NCBI GenBank assembly: GCA_021234155.1 | Contig: JAJEKV010000003.1 | Span: 7,380,413 to 7,444,412 of the forward strand | Length of the DNA stretch: 64,000 nt | Source: Isoetes taiwanensis | Taxonomy: Eukaryota > Streptophyta > Lycopodiopsida > Isoetales > Isoetaceae | Reading direction: 5' to 3' | Shown: positions 25,555 through 37,544 of the stretch, in pieces | Position numbering within the stretch: the stretch's first letter is position 1 | How the letters are laid out: each line of letters begins with the position of its first letter | Notes under the pieces: generated by a model | The model's input: only the letters and a program-made list of their open reading frames with translations | The model's database searches: none | Told to the model about the DNA's origin: nothing | Program-made: the position numbers and the translations under genes

Positions 25555-25758
25555 CTTATTGTTGTTGATACAGGAATTGAAGCCGCCTTCATGGCTGCTA
25601 TGGTTATCCCTATCTTCGTTGCTACTTGGCCATATGCAGCCACACTTGTTGGAATGCTCGCAGATACTCCCATTTCTCAAGCTTTTCTTACAGGAAAATG
25701 CTTTCTTGCATTGTTCTTGAGTAGTGAACCATATAATGGCTTACTTAATAGTATCTAG
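25555..25758 (+). other. Exon-like open frame with a membrane segment
   Basis: About 68 codons open between stops. After a cag acceptor-like site it reads TGIEAAFMAAMVIPIFVATW, then PYAATLVGML and TPISQAFLTGKCFLALFL. Amphipathic and hydrophobic spacing looks like a real transmembrane exon, not chance sequence, but I cannot name the family and see no partner exons. Confidence 0.3.
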
Positions 25759-26761
25759 CTGTTATTTAGCTATATGTCATTGCTCAGATGCATGAGCAAA
25801 CAAATTTAGCATCACCAAGGCGCAACCAACGCGATATATGACTGTGGTTCTTGTTGGGCTAGTATCACACGGTTCGTAGCAGTTATGTTTGGTTCTGAAT
25901 ATATTTGGGTCTTAATAGATATATGTGTAGTTGGCATTCCATCTTCCACCATGGCCTATTCTAGTTTCATTGCTCGTTCTCAGCAAAGACTTCGTCTTTA
26001 TTATGTTTCCTTAGTCTTTCCAGGTTGACGACTGACTTTAGATTGGGTCCATGACCACAAATAAGTGCCACAATCATTTTCACGAGGATGCCTTTTTAAT
26101 GGATTAGAATGAATTTACACAAATCTATAATTTGTGTAAATCTCAAAGAGGAGAAGGAAAACATGTTGCAACACAAGATAAAATACAAAAGGTTACTTTT
26201 ATTGCATCCACCTACCATGAAAAGCCCAATGTGTTCGACTAACGCCACAAGAGAAACGACAGGATAAGATATCAACTATATAAAAAAGTAGACAATGTGT
26301 ATTAGACAACTTTCTAATATGAAATATATGAAAAATAAGACAGTGATGCATTAAACAACATTTCTCTAGCATGATTTTGATCAAGGGACTTTTTAGAAAA
26401 CAATGATTGACATTATAGAAAACAAATAACTTTTTGGCCGTATGTTATCTATGGGTTTGTGACACATGCTAGATAAATAAACGCCACAAAACGAGCCATA
26501 ACGAGCCATAGAGACAAAAAAAAAAAAAAACTAGCAAAAAGGCACGCCAGGAGTTGTGGCCGGGTTATGCAATGTAATGAACGCCGGGCTAGGTAATGGC
26601 CAGGCTAGATAATGTCCTTTGATGAGGTGTTATGGCCCATTCGAAATGGCCTCGATGTGGAGCCAGTGGAAATGTCTAAATCTATTTCTGCATATACAAT
26701 TGTCAGCTTTATATTTCCTATTTACAAGCAAAAGCATTTTTCTAAATATATTATCAGGTTA

Positions 26762-26841
26762 TTTCTCTGCAGCCCGTTTGGGAATTTCTCTGCAGCCCGT
26801 TTGGTTATTTCTCTGCAGCCCGTTTCTCTGCAGCCCGTTTG
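26762..26841 (+). repeat. Minisatellite, four units of tttctctgcagcccgttt
   Basis: Four near-identical units with spacings of about 23, 23 and 15 bases. Confidence 0.85.
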
Positions 26842-27857
26842 GGAATTGAAAAGCCACCATGAGTGCTTGTGTCACTTGCTGTTAGCGTCTTGCAGAAAGA
26901 AATATTTGGTTGTTTTGCCTATATGCCAAGATCTGGTGCCAAGAACGGGTCTTTCTCTTATTGCTGCATAATGAACAAGACATGAGCACTAGGGTTTTAA
27001 CAGGACTGCCAAACTAGTTCATGTTATCTCCTTACCACATTCATTGGCTGCAAAGTCATCTGAGCATATACTTCATCAATCTCCTGATCAGCCTGCAATT
27101 TTCCATGAATGGTAAATAGCTTTCCATCAACCAAAATGAGTTCAAGAATACAGGGAAAACATGTCCATGCAAGTAAAAAGGGTCAGATATTTTTCATGAT
27201 CCATCTTTTGCAGGAGATGAAAGCTCCAAAACGTGATAAACAATCTTTTTCTCCGGGTGCTTTTTCTAGAAGTTCTGACAGCAATAGCAATTACTAATTG
27301 TAATAATAAATCAAAGAAGCATGTGTGTAATGGTATTGAATAAATTGAAAGCATAGCAAACCTCACGGAGAAACCTGGGGTTGATGAAGAAAGTAGTAAT
27401 GCACAGTAAGATCCAGGACGATGACGACTAGCAGTGGCTTGGCTCAAAGCTCTACATGTTAACAACACTATATCAATAGCAGCTACAACACTGTCTGCCA
27501 CTTCAAGTTCTACAGCCTGTCAACTGCGGCGCATGGTTTTATGGGCAGACTTATATGCCTGGTCTTTAAAACTCCTCCGTCAAGCTTGGAGTTGCCATGC
27601 TTGTGATGGGTGAAGATGAGAAATTTGCTGCATATTGCTACCATATCTTGAAAATTGTAGATGGCACTTGCCTCACATGGTCAAACCACAAGAATATTAT
27701 AATCACTGACCTATAAGCTTAGATACCACTGCCTCTGCTATCTTAGACAAAAACAAACTAGAAACATTTAAGAAGGAATAAAACAAACCGTCAATAGCAT
27801 AATGATTTGGAGAAAAATGACTTGGAGATAATGATACGATGATCAAAATATCGGGTG

Positions 27858-28123
27858 TCAATAGCATAATGACTTGGAGATAATGAGACGATGATCAAAA
27901 TACCGGATGGAAACGTATAGACTTTCAAGCACTATCTGAAGCATCACGTCATCTTCCATAAAGATTTCTTTGAAGTCATCTCTGTAAACAAACTATCAAT
28001 AGCATAATGACTTGGAGATAAGGAAACAATGATCAAAATACTGGTGGAAACGTATAGACTATCGAACACTATCTAAAGCATCACTTCGTCTTCCATAAGG
28101 ATTTCCTTGGAGTCATCTCTGTC
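27858..28123 (+). repeat. Tandem duplication, about 138-bp unit
   Basis: Two units (27858-27995 and 27996 to about 28123) share tcaatagcataatgacttgg, gatgatcaaaata, ggaaacgtatagact and cttccata. A partial third start lies at 27791. Confidence 0.8.
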
Positions 28124-29692
28124 ATGCATATCGTTTTTGTAATTACTTTCGCTGCAAAACAAAGAAGGAAAGTGAAGAGCTAAAAGAATGATTATTTATT
28201 TACCTCTTCAGTTCAGTGAAGCACAACTTCGAGCAGCAGGGGCCTCCAGCTCCGATTCTATTGGTCTCAAGAAAATATAAGTATATGTGCAAAAACATAT
28301 TTGCAATCCAGGCCTTCCAACATAAAGAGGAAAAGTGAACGTGAGCGGAAAGAGGAGGCTTTGACCACAAAGGACCAACCTCTGGCTTATTTGCGGAGCG
28401 GACAATGCAGAAGCACAAGTTCAATGCTGAAGAAGTGTTCCGTGGCCTTCTCAATCTCGGTCCATCAATCCTAACACTAAATCAAGTAAAAAATCATAAG
28501 CCCAGTAAATGGCCGCTAGAAAAAATAAACAAATAGAGCATCAACCGAGGCAAAAACGGAGGCAAAGCCGACCACGAAACTCTATCAGGCATTCGTGCCA
28601 AAGAGGTTATTTTCGTGACTTTCTACATCTCCGTGTTATTTCTTGGCCTTATCTAATTTTCTTGTCCGTAGATCTTGAGAAAAAAGAATCTAATGGCAAA
28701 AAGTAATGACACACCAGTTTTTGATGAGGTGGAGGTGCTACGTGGATAGCCTAGAATTGCAAGGAGGGTTGCACGCTTGGTTAGGCTGGCGTGCTAAAAA
28801 AAAAACTTTAAACTTGCATGTCATAACCACTTTAGCAGAAGGAACTGGAATTTAGCCATCCATTGCATTCCTATTATGAGAAAAAGACAACTCATGATTG
28901 CAAACTTTAGAACCACCCACAAACCTATGATAAAATGAACAAATTTGTATGGATGCAATTCATTATGATTCTGGTTGCATTCTCAACTATAGACGTTCAT
29001 ACTAGGTTCAATCTTTAAATGTTTCAGATTGACAAAAAATCGGCAATAGCAGTTGGACATCTCTACTTGCTATCTCCGAAACCTATGTTATGTACAGTTA
29101 GAAAGGTGGTGTTTTGATCGATTTGTTGAAGTAGATCATCATGTTATAGGATATATGCTGCATGTGAACATAGCCTGATAGAAACGTATTTGCTCTTTTC
29201 ACTGCGTATCTTCAACGCCCGATAACTTTTGCACCAAGTATCATATACACGAGTGCCTTTGTATTGGACCGAAACAAAGAAATATTCGCGACGGTCTTGG
29301 CCACTGTGATAAATTTCTTGTAGATTTAAATATTAATTGTGAAAACATGACTTTACGGTTTAATTTAAACCACTTTACCCTCATGAAAATGGAGGGCAAC
29401 CCTCTGTGCGTAGCACCTTGTTTATTTAGAATGGGACATGCCCTGTTTTTCACTACAACCTACTCAATGGGAAATTCTAGGAACATGATATCTCGCAAAT
29501 GCAAGAACTATTTTGACTTAGCTACAATTTCAGAAAAAAATGATGCTACCCATAGAAATTCGTGCTCAATTAACAAAGGTTATGCACAAATCAAATCGAA
29601 AGAAAGGAACAAATTCGTTGAGACAGGGCCTATTATGCCCAAACTTATGAATCAGAAATTTATTCAACAATAACACTACCAAGCAAATCAGA

Positions 29693-30073
29693 TCAACAAT
29701 TTTCAGCCTGATCGTTGCCAGATCTTTTAGTTTTGTCGAGCTTGTAATCCTCAGTGTCAGCCACTTGAGAAATAGTCATCAATTCATGTTGGTACAGATC
29801 CTCGTTATAAATGTAACTAATTAAATGAGTTCCAACTGAAACACTCAATCTGACATAAGTACCATCCAGAGGAGCGCGCGGCATACTTCCATGGCTATTT
29901 GCAGGAATTTTGCACCTGATTGTGCCGTCCACGCAACGATTCACCTCTCGAATAACCACTTCCTGGTTAGTAGTGTTTTTGATCCGAACTAGCTCATCGT
30001 TTTTGTTTTTGTGATTCTGATAATGGGCAGCAGAGGCACTCAGATCTGCAGGCTTGGATGCTGAACTTCCCAT
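29693..30073 (-). CDS. Small hypothetical protein with N-myristoylation signature, 126 aa
   Basis: The frame is open from 30130, but I place the start at the ATG at 30073. From there the protein begins MGSSASKP, a textbook N-myristoylation signal (Gly2, Ser6, Lys7), which would anchor it to membranes. Residues about 10-30 are polar (S-A-S-A-A-H-Y-Q-N-H-K-N-K-N-D). The body from E-L-V-R-I-K-N-T-T-N-Q to Y-I-Y-N-E-D-L-Y-Q-H alternates hydrophobic and polar residues, as in a small beta-sandwich with turns. The tail is charged. I do not recognise the family, but the composition and clean start make this the most credible host gene here. No intron is needed. It could still be the last exon of something larger. 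Confidence 0.55.
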   Translation of the reverse strand: MGSSASKPADLSASAAHYQNHKNKNDELVRIKNTTNQEVVIREVNRCVDGTIRCKIPANSHGSMPRAPLDGTYVRLSVSVGTHLISYIYNEDLYQHELMTISQVADTEDYKLDKTKRSGNDQAENC

Positions 30074-31528
30074 TGCTTCTGTCCTAAAACAAAACTCTGT
30101 TCCACAAGCCCATTTTATCACCGCGTACATTGAACAGACTTGGAATAATTTACGCCCTAAACAGACCCAAAAAAAAACCTATCTGAAGTCTACTCTATTC
30201 TACATCACTAGGAAATTGCCTCTGACGAAGCAAGTCGTGCTAGGAAATTACTGGGCATTTGCGCTTTTTAATAAATGCATTTTCTACTTAGTCCATATCA
30301 TCATTATTCAGGTCCCCTATTTTCATGTACAAAAATGACATAGTCTATTGCAATAAACAGTTAAATGCAACTCAACTAGTAGGCCGATGGTTCTTCACTA
30401 ATGATCTCATAGCTCCGTTAAGTTTCCGTTTTAATTCGGGCTCGGTCATCAAGACACTGAATGTTATAACAAGGGCTCCGTATCCGCAGCTAGCAATTTT
30501 ATTCGAGAAATAGGAGAAAGGAAGCAGAATATTTGGAATTAGGATTCTAGTGAATTGACCAAATGCGGATCGACAACTCTATCTGCACTGATGGAGCAAT
30601 TTCATTGTGGAATTAGGATGAACACAAAAACCTCGGTTTCGTGAGTATGATTTTTAAACATATGGCATTGATCGCTAGAAAATGAAGGGTACTACTTTGC
30701 CCAGAGATGTCGTTCCCTGTCTTTCTAATCCACGCTAAAAGACTGGGGCGTTCGTATTCATAGAAAACCGAAATGGGCAAAGTGGACATAGAAAACTCGT
30801 CTGTTGCAAATTAAAAGTTCGCTGAGATAGCAGTTTTAACCTTTTAATTTACCGATCATACAATTCAGTTCATCATCATATAACTGAAATTAAAATTTAA
30901 CCTTTATTTCAGTAAACAACATAGAAGATAGCATGGAATTCTGTTCATTACTATATAACTTCATCACTGTACGACTGAAAATAGAAAGGACCCTACCCTA
31001 TGTCTTTATGCATTATTCCTGCAACTTACCTCTCTCCAATTCACCAGCTCACACAGATACTGCCCCTTTCAATAACTGTGTTCTGATACTGGGTAAATAA
31101 ATGAATGTGAAATTTAGATTCAAGGGGTCGTCAAAGAGCAAAGGGAAGTCCACAAAAACGCAAGCTTTGATACAGATTATTAACAGACTATTAACAATGA
31201 ACAAGAGAAAATAACAAACAATTTGCAAAGAGGAGTCCATAAAAACCCAAGCTTCGGCACAGATTATTTAACAAACTATAATGCTTAGAAAGGCAATCTA
31301 AATCCACAGGACAGAATCCATTTGAATAACAATGCATGGAAAGGCAAGCAAAACATCATCAATGATGTGAAGATATCCCAACCTTGTAGGCCACTTCCAC
31401 GACGTAAAAAAACATGGAAGGGAAGGAATGTTGGAAGCTCCGTATTGCATCTTCCCGGAACGCTCTAGCCAAAGCTACAAAGCTTTTAGGGGTAAATGCA
31501 TACAATGCAAATCTAGCTTCCAGCAGTA
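30074..31528. other. No gene seen
   Basis: Probably includes the 5' flank of the minus-strand gene ending at 30073. No confident TATA box assigned. A short near-duplicate occurs at about 31140-31180 and 31230-31270 (aagcttygryacagattatt-like). Confidence 0.35.
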
Positions 31529-31690
31529 GAACCCTAACCCTAATCGACCGAATCCTAACCCCGAGCTGCTTCACCTTTGCCCTGGACGGAAAAAAATTGT
31601 CACTACGGACAGACTCGAGAAATAGAACCCTAACCCTAATGGACGGAGCCCTAACCCTAAGTTGCTTCACCTTTGCCGCGGAGGTCCAAT
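31529..31690 (+). repeat. Tandem pair containing telomere-like CCCTAA boxes
   Basis: gaaccctaaccctaat occurs at 31529-31544 and again at 31625-31640. Each is followed by further cctaaccc boxes and gcttcacctttgcc, giving a 96-base period. CCCTAA boxes ('telo boxes') are common in promoters and leaders of plant growth genes. Here they lie immediately left of the TIR element at 31715. Confidence 0.75.
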
Positions 31691-31714
31691 ATATTACAGA
31701 AATATACTGACTAG

Positions 31715-32910
31715 CTTGGTTCGGGAAATTTTCTATGTATGAAAGGAAAATTTCCTGTAGTTTGCAGAGAAGCCTGCTAAGTTGTGATTCCAGCCTACAA
31801 TTTCCTATAAATCTAACACCAACCAGTAGTTTTCCTATAATTTAAAATCTCGTCTACAATTTCCTTCAAATTTGATATCAATCCTTAGAATTTAAAAACC
31901 GGTCATAAAATCAGTTAGCAACTAATAAAAATTAGCCAAGACATCTCGGCTACTATATTTTGAAGAAGACAAGACAATATATTCTAGTACAGCAGCATAC
32001 TAACATTATGCATGATAAACAAAAGCTCCAGCTTCACATCTCATCTGGAGATTATTTTTTTACTTCATAAGGATGAGAAAACAAAGGGAAGCAATATTCT
32101 TTAGGGAGCAACACTTGCTAATAGCATAGTAGTAAGCACAAAAACAATACAAAAATAGCGAGCACAATGACAAGATTCAAAAAAAATATTGCAAAAGTCG
32201 GCCAGATGCAGATGATGAAACTGAATATAGGAAGACGTCTTTCGTATCAACGAAGCACTGTGGCATCTGCAAGAAAAACAACGATCATTCAGATAACATA
32301 GGGCAAAAATACAAGATTTAGGCGAGGGATTCAACCAGTCTACTTTCATTTCTTTATAAACAATGTAAAATGCATAGAACACCACAGAATGCATGCAGCC
32401 AAATGCTCAAAGGTGCGACTTACTTCATTGGTACATTAGAAGGAATACGAAAAATGGCAGCAAACCACTCTATGCTTACCTTTGCTAACAGATGCATCTT
32501 TTGTTTGCTGCCTCCAGCGCTCATATCCTCCAGCGCTCATTCCTGCTTATATCCTGTCATTCCTGCTTATATCCTGTCATGGTTAGGGCAGCGGTGTAGC
32601 TCTGATATGGCCGGGCAGCAGGAAACTTCGATCTGCAGCTTGGCACAAAAAACTCCATCCCGCTCCTAGCGGCGCTCACAATAAACCCTAACCTAGCCGC
32701 CTAAAAAAATCCACAATTAAGTACTCGTGGAAAAACCGGCAAAATTTTTGATACGTTGCGAAATTTCCGTCACTTTATTTAGCAAAAGACAGTTTTCCTA
32801 AATTTTCAATTTTTCTGACGGGAGCCTATCCGACAACTTTTTTGTTAACATGAGTTTTTTGTGATTGAAACGGTAGTCTACAAGAGTTCCGGGGAATTTC
32901 CCGAACCAAG
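31715..32910. mobile_element. 1.2-kb non-autonomous TIR transposon with 8-bp target duplication (hAT-like)
   Basis: The ends form a 16-bp perfect inverted repeat, CTTGGTTCGGGAAATT at 31715-31730 and its reverse complement at 32895-32910. They are flanked on both sides by the same 8 bases, CTGACTAG (31707-31714 and 32911-32918). An 8-bp duplication is typical of hAT elements; the terminal bases are not the most usual ones for that group. Inside are minisatellite units (32511-32582) and a telo-box-like ataaaccctaacc at about 32681. No transposase was seen. Confidence 0.82.
32511..32582 (+). repeat. Two small tandem duplications
   Basis: ctccagcgctcat occurs twice (about 32513 and 32529), followed by two units of cattcctgcttatatcctgt (about 32538-32577). 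They lie within the TIR element. Confidence 0.85.
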
Positions 32911-32918
32911 CTGACTAG

Positions 32919-34112
32919 TAGCGTTGCTGGGCATAAGTTATATAAGTTATAAGAACATGTAAACGATGTTCAAGAGAATGTAAGATGCCATAATGGACTG
33001 GATTTACCTCGATATTCCTTTTAATCAATAAGCATCTTTAACGCTTACGTCGAGCATCATCTTGGAATAGTTTTTTAAGACATAGTATACTCTTAAGACT
33101 CTTTCCTTTTGCTCTAGCCTTTGGCAAAATAATAAGGATAATGCTCATCCACTACCAAACCAAGCCCAGTGTTGACGGTTAACGTTAGGAACCTGTAAAT
33201 GTTGGCGTTTTCGCCAATGCATTAACCGAAGCCTTCTGGCTTAAGTATTATGTATTAACTGAAGTTCTTTCTTAGATGTCATATTTATTGCAACATTTTA
33301 TTTTTTACTCTGCAGACTTTCTACAGACTTTCCTCACATTATTTCTCATGACTTTGTTTGTTTTGTACTGGTGTGCCTAATGCCTATATGTAGTCTAATT
33401 GAGATGGTAAAGAGTTGAGGTGATGATTGTTATTATTTCAATGCAACAAATCATAGTATATCCATGTGGGACAGTATACAATAGTTCTATTTCTTAGGGT
33501 TGCAAATATTGCAATTATTGGGTTGCAAATGGAGTTTTGCCTTTCACATCTATACAATCTTTGAATTTCAATTTCCAAAACGTCGCAGCAGCCTTATTGT
33601 TAGCTCCATACAGTTACATCCAAAGCAAATAGATATCAAAAATGCCAGGATCCAGTTGCCCGCTACCATAACTTGAATGAACTGCAATAATTCTTGAAGC
33701 CCTCTCCATTCTTCACCCGGTCTTAGAGTGATGGATTGACCAAAGGTAGGTGGCTAGACACAAAACTTTGTGCATGTTCTATTCACCTCCGAAATCTCAA
33801 ACAACCACACTCAATTGTATATACTCCTTCCATGTTCTATGCCCAAAATAAGCTATGTCATATAATAAAACTTGATGGTGGATACATCCTTGGCACAGTT
33901 CTTCCAAGCAGATCATCTTAGCGTGCAAAGATACTCAAACCCTAACCTCAAACGTGCACCTGCAAAATCAACATAGTAAGCCCTTAAACACTTAATACAC
34001 TTTTTGATCTAGGAATAGGACATTTCTAGCCTGCATTTTAGTCTGGTAATGCAATTTCTATTGCCGACTATCGAAAAAATAGAAATCAGGAATAGACTAT
34101 CGCTTTTACTAG
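32919..34112. other. No gene seen
   Basis: AT-rich. No frame with family resemblance. Confidence 0.35.
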
Positions 34113-34169
34113 CCTGCATTTAAGACTATTGCCGACTACAGATTTTTTTCCGATAGTCTTAAATGCAGG
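34113..34169. repeat. Perfect 17-bp hairpin
   Basis: cctgcatttaagactat (34113-34129) is followed after 23 bases by its exact reverse complement (34153-34169). A weaker partial copy of the left arm, agcctgcattttagtct, occurs at about 34028. Confidence 0.85.
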
Positions 34170-34687
34170 CGACATCTTTACTGGTTAGCTACATTACTGC
34201 TTTTTGAATCATAATCAAATTCTATATGGTTCAGTTTCACTAGATTCCAACAGAATTTTTTCATCAGCTTTCCAAAATTGTGGGCTTCATTTTTCCATAC
34301 TGCGCTCTCTTCAAAAAAATTTCTTCAGCAGCTATCTGAGCTGGCACCGCCCTGATCGTCTGCTCACGTCACGGCTTATTGATGATCAAGGCAAGTCGAT
34401 CAACAAGGCTTTTCTTCACTTTTATTTCGCCAAAGCTTGTGGAGGAAATTGGCTGTGGTGGATGTTAGCCAGATTAGGCTCTGCATTGACATACTCTTTT
34501 GATGTTTCAAGTGAGGTTAGCCTCTTCAAAAAAGAAGGAGAGAGCCATGGAAAACATCTACAGTAACTTTTGGAAAAATTTGAGGTGATTTTGAGATGTA
34601 TTGGGCTCTTAAACCCTAGTCCTCGTAGGTTCTAAAGATCCAACCGTTATCTACCGTTGGATCAGAGAGAGTTATTTTCCAGAACCT

Positions 34688-34718
34688 TTCGAATATTCTT
34701 TTTTTTAGAATATTCGAA
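34688..34718. repeat. Perfect 12-bp hairpin
   Basis: ttcgaatattct (34688-34699) and agaatattcgaa (34707-34718) with a T-rich loop. Nearby gaatgttcgg and gaatattcc are related fragments, so this may be the centre of a degraded MITE. Confidence 0.75.
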
Positions 34719-34800
34719 TGATTACTGTAATAACTCCTTGAATATTCCTTTACAGAGAATGTTCGGCTCTTTTTGGCACAGCTCTGGCGCATAGCTCTGC

Positions 34801-34911
34801 TTCGGCATGACTCCTCCGGCATGACTCTTCCGGCATAGATCTACTTCGGCATAGATCTACTTCGGCATAGATCTGCTTCGGCTTCCAGCATAGATCTGCT
34901 TCGGCTTCGAC
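34801..34911 (+). repeat. Minisatellite of ttcggcatagatctac-like units
   Basis: About seven degenerate units of 16-18 bases with the core cggcatagatct. Confidence 0.85.
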
Positions 34912-35060
34912 AAATTGGTCTATGGACTAGGTTGCAGTTGCTTCTTACAAATTTCAATTCCGGCAGGTACACACAAGCCATTTGCATTTCTCAAGCTGAA
35001 TTTGTTGCAGAGCTCAGCTATGGCAAACAGCAAACGGCAAATATAGACAACTCCACGACA

Positions 35061-35233
35061 GGACATATGATTTTGCAAATAAAATCTACCATATAGCAAA
35101 TATGGCTGTTATTTGCAAACAAATATGGCATACATATATAAACAGAGCAAGCAGAGCAAGCAGATACATATATAAATAAACAGAGCAAGCAGGTTATAGC
35201 AAATATGGCTGTTATTTGCAAAATCATATGTCC
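35061..35233. repeat. 20-bp perfect inverted repeat enclosing direct repeats
   Basis: ggacatatgattttgcaaat (35061-35080) is the exact reverse complement of 35214-35233. Between them agcaaatatggctgttattt occurs twice (about 35096 and 35198), and there are several agcaagcag units. It could be a small foldback element. Confidence 0.8.
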
Positions 35234-35543
35234 GGGGAAGCAGACCTTGCAAAGCACCAGGCTCGGTGACTTCACTGTATGTTACGTCACGAGCAAATTG
35301 AGCATAGCAGGAACGCGAATCAGGAGGCAAGCGACAGATTAAGGGTAGAAGCTCTGCATATGCGCTTACCACTTCCGTCATCATTGTCTCAATCTTTTCT
35401 TTACATGCTAGAGCTCAGCTATGGCTGAGCTCAGCCTAGCTATCAGAAGTATTTGGTGACCCTTAAGGAACTACGAAATCTTATTTGTAAATACGAAGAT
35501 GTTCTTCTCAGAGGCTGTCACAGAGGCAGTTTAATCCATCTCC

Positions 35544-35619
35544 ATTCATTCACAGGTAGCGCAAATTAAGCTGGCTTATGGATTCATTCACAGGTAGCGC
35601 AAATTAAGCTGGCTTATGG
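35544..35619 (+). repeat. Tandem duplication, 38-bp unit
   Basis: Two identical units, 35544-35581 and 35582-35619, starting attcattcacaggtagcg. Confidence 0.9.
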
Positions 35620-35660
35620 AGAAGCTGGCTATGGAGAACCTGCTCGGACTAGGGTTTAAG

Positions 35661-35763
35661 GGAGGTCAACCCTCCCCTCTCGGAAATTACGGCAACAACC
35701 CTCTCGGCCTCCCGGCCTCGAGGGTTATTTGCCGTAATTCCCTCGAGGGGAGGGTTCACCTCC
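35661..35763. repeat. Foldback element of about 103 bp
   Basis: Near-complete inverted repeat. The left arm ggaggtcaaccctcccctc (from 35661) continues with aattacggcaa; the right arm ends ggggagggttcacctcc at 35763. The arms are about 45 bases each with a short GC-rich centre, so the strand would fold into one long hairpin, like a miniature foldback transposon or a young hairpin RNA locus. Confidence 0.85.
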
Positions 35764-35905
35764 TCATCTCCCACGTGCATTATTGCCCTTCTCAACCGTT
35801 GAATCTTTGCAAGGCGAAACCAAGCACTGCAGAACAGCGAAGCATGAGCAAATGCAAAATACAAAGGCATCAGAATTAGAACAAACAAATGGGAAAGTAG
35901 GGGCT

Positions 35906-36541
35906 AAGTTCTTAAGATCAAATCATGTTTTAGCCTCAAACCCAGCCAATTTGTGAACAGTGTCTGCAAGTCTTTTTGGAAAATATAGGGCAGGAGACTA
36001 AGCAGATGTGAATTTTTTGAATTTGCACATGAACAGACAAGAGATTCAGCAGTTATGCACTTTTGCTTTTAGTAGACAAACGACCGATGATGCTAAGTAA
36101 TTGCCTACTATAGCAGCCGACCACTTGAACCTAGGTGAAACCCTTCAAAAGCAGTTATGTCTTCTCAAGACCCAATCACGTGAGCAAGAGGAATAATAGA
36201 CCAGAAGTCAACATCACCAGTCAAAAGGCATTGGCCTGCAAGACACCTGTTTGCTACCTGAATATGAAAGAATGACATGTTACCTCAGTTTCACCTGAGT
36301 TTTTAGTGCAAGTAGGTGTACAAAGCTTCAACTATGAAACGCCAATCCAAAGCTATAAATACTCTGCAACTAAACCTCAACCTTACCTCTTGCAGATTTG
36401 TTGAGAAATGCCTAACATATCATACGGTTTTCTTGTTTCCGCCCATCTGCCTCCTTCTCGACCACCTAGGCAAAACGGTGGTGCACCCGTATTTGCCTTC
36501 GTGCATATACGGGTGTTTTGATTCAAAAACAAACTCCTAAC
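35906..36541 (-). repeat. Inverted partner of the dispersed repeat at 20280-20920
   Basis: Reverse-complement match over about 640 bases to 20280-20920 (see that entry). On the minus strand a frame through R-W-A-E-T-R-K-P-Y-D-M-L-G-I survives in both copies, suggesting a once-coding stretch that I cannot name. Confidence 0.8.
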
Positions 36542-36775
36542 CTGCCACGGTGTTGTATTATATGGCTGGCATATGGTGAAACCCCCGGGCACTGGATTGT
36601 GTTGTCTTGACCTGTTCGAGGGCGCCAGCATCCCAGAGCTTGATGAGGAAGCAAGCGTCAAGTTATTAGTTCAAGCTATGGGTAAGCTTTTCATTTTTTA
36701 GCGTGCTCCCTCCCCTTCCCTCCCTCCTCCCTCCCCGTCCTCTCTCCCCTCCCCCCTCACTTCACCTCTCTCTCT

Positions 36776-37544
36776 ATGTTAACACTTGAAGCAGAAGCCT
36801 TCTGTCAAACACTTAAGTATGTTTGTAAGATTTTGTATTCCACGCCAAATAATAGTTTGCCCCGTATGGCCCTGGAGGAAACACGTGAAAAAGGATGGTT
36901 TGCATATGCGGAAATATGGATGGCAAAATGGGGGATGCACATGCAGGACTTGCGGGTAAACAAGGATGACATTAAGAAGTGGGTATCAGGTAGCTTTTTT
37001 CGATGCAGCTGGAGGGATGGCGGGGTGAAGAAAGAGTTTTACAGGAACCAGATCAATCCTACTTTGCAAGCAGGCAAGTATTTGGAGGAACACATAAGTA
37101 CTAAGCACAGACATGCTATTTGCAGGATTAGGCTGAGCTCACACAAATTAGGGGTGGAGGTTGGCAGGTGGAATAATATCCCACATGAGTTACGCCTTTG
37201 CCAGCTTTGTGGAAATTCTGATCTTGAGGACGAGTCTCATGTTCTACTGCATTGCCCTGTGTATACAAGCATACGAGAGAAACACCAGGTTCATGCGCAT
37301 ACACTTACAGAGTTTTTTGACCTCTCGGGTACAATTATGGGCCGGTATGTAACTGAAATGTTGGACTGTAGAGAGAACAAACGTAAGGCACTAAATATAG
37401 CTGAATTGAGCGAGATAGATGAGGGAGAGACTAATGCATTTCCGTCAGAGGATGCGTTAGATGAATGGTTGTATAGTTGATGTACTTACGGGATGTCTTA
37501 TAGACCTGGCGGTCTCAAAGACATAATAAATACAATTTCATTTC

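Larger units (their letters stand above)
25759..29692. other. No supported gene; several small repeats
   Basis: Contains a 14-bp-stem palindrome near 26110-26142 (tttacacaaat/atttgtgtaaa), four units of tttctctgcagcccgttt (26762-26841) and a duplicated aacgagccat near 26494. Frames at 28200-28706 and 29347-29673 lack family resemblance. Confidence 0.4.

Noticed and set aside
34204-34566. 120-codon plus-strand frame
   Set aside because: No ATG at its start, no recognisable motif, in a region of palindromes and minisatellites.
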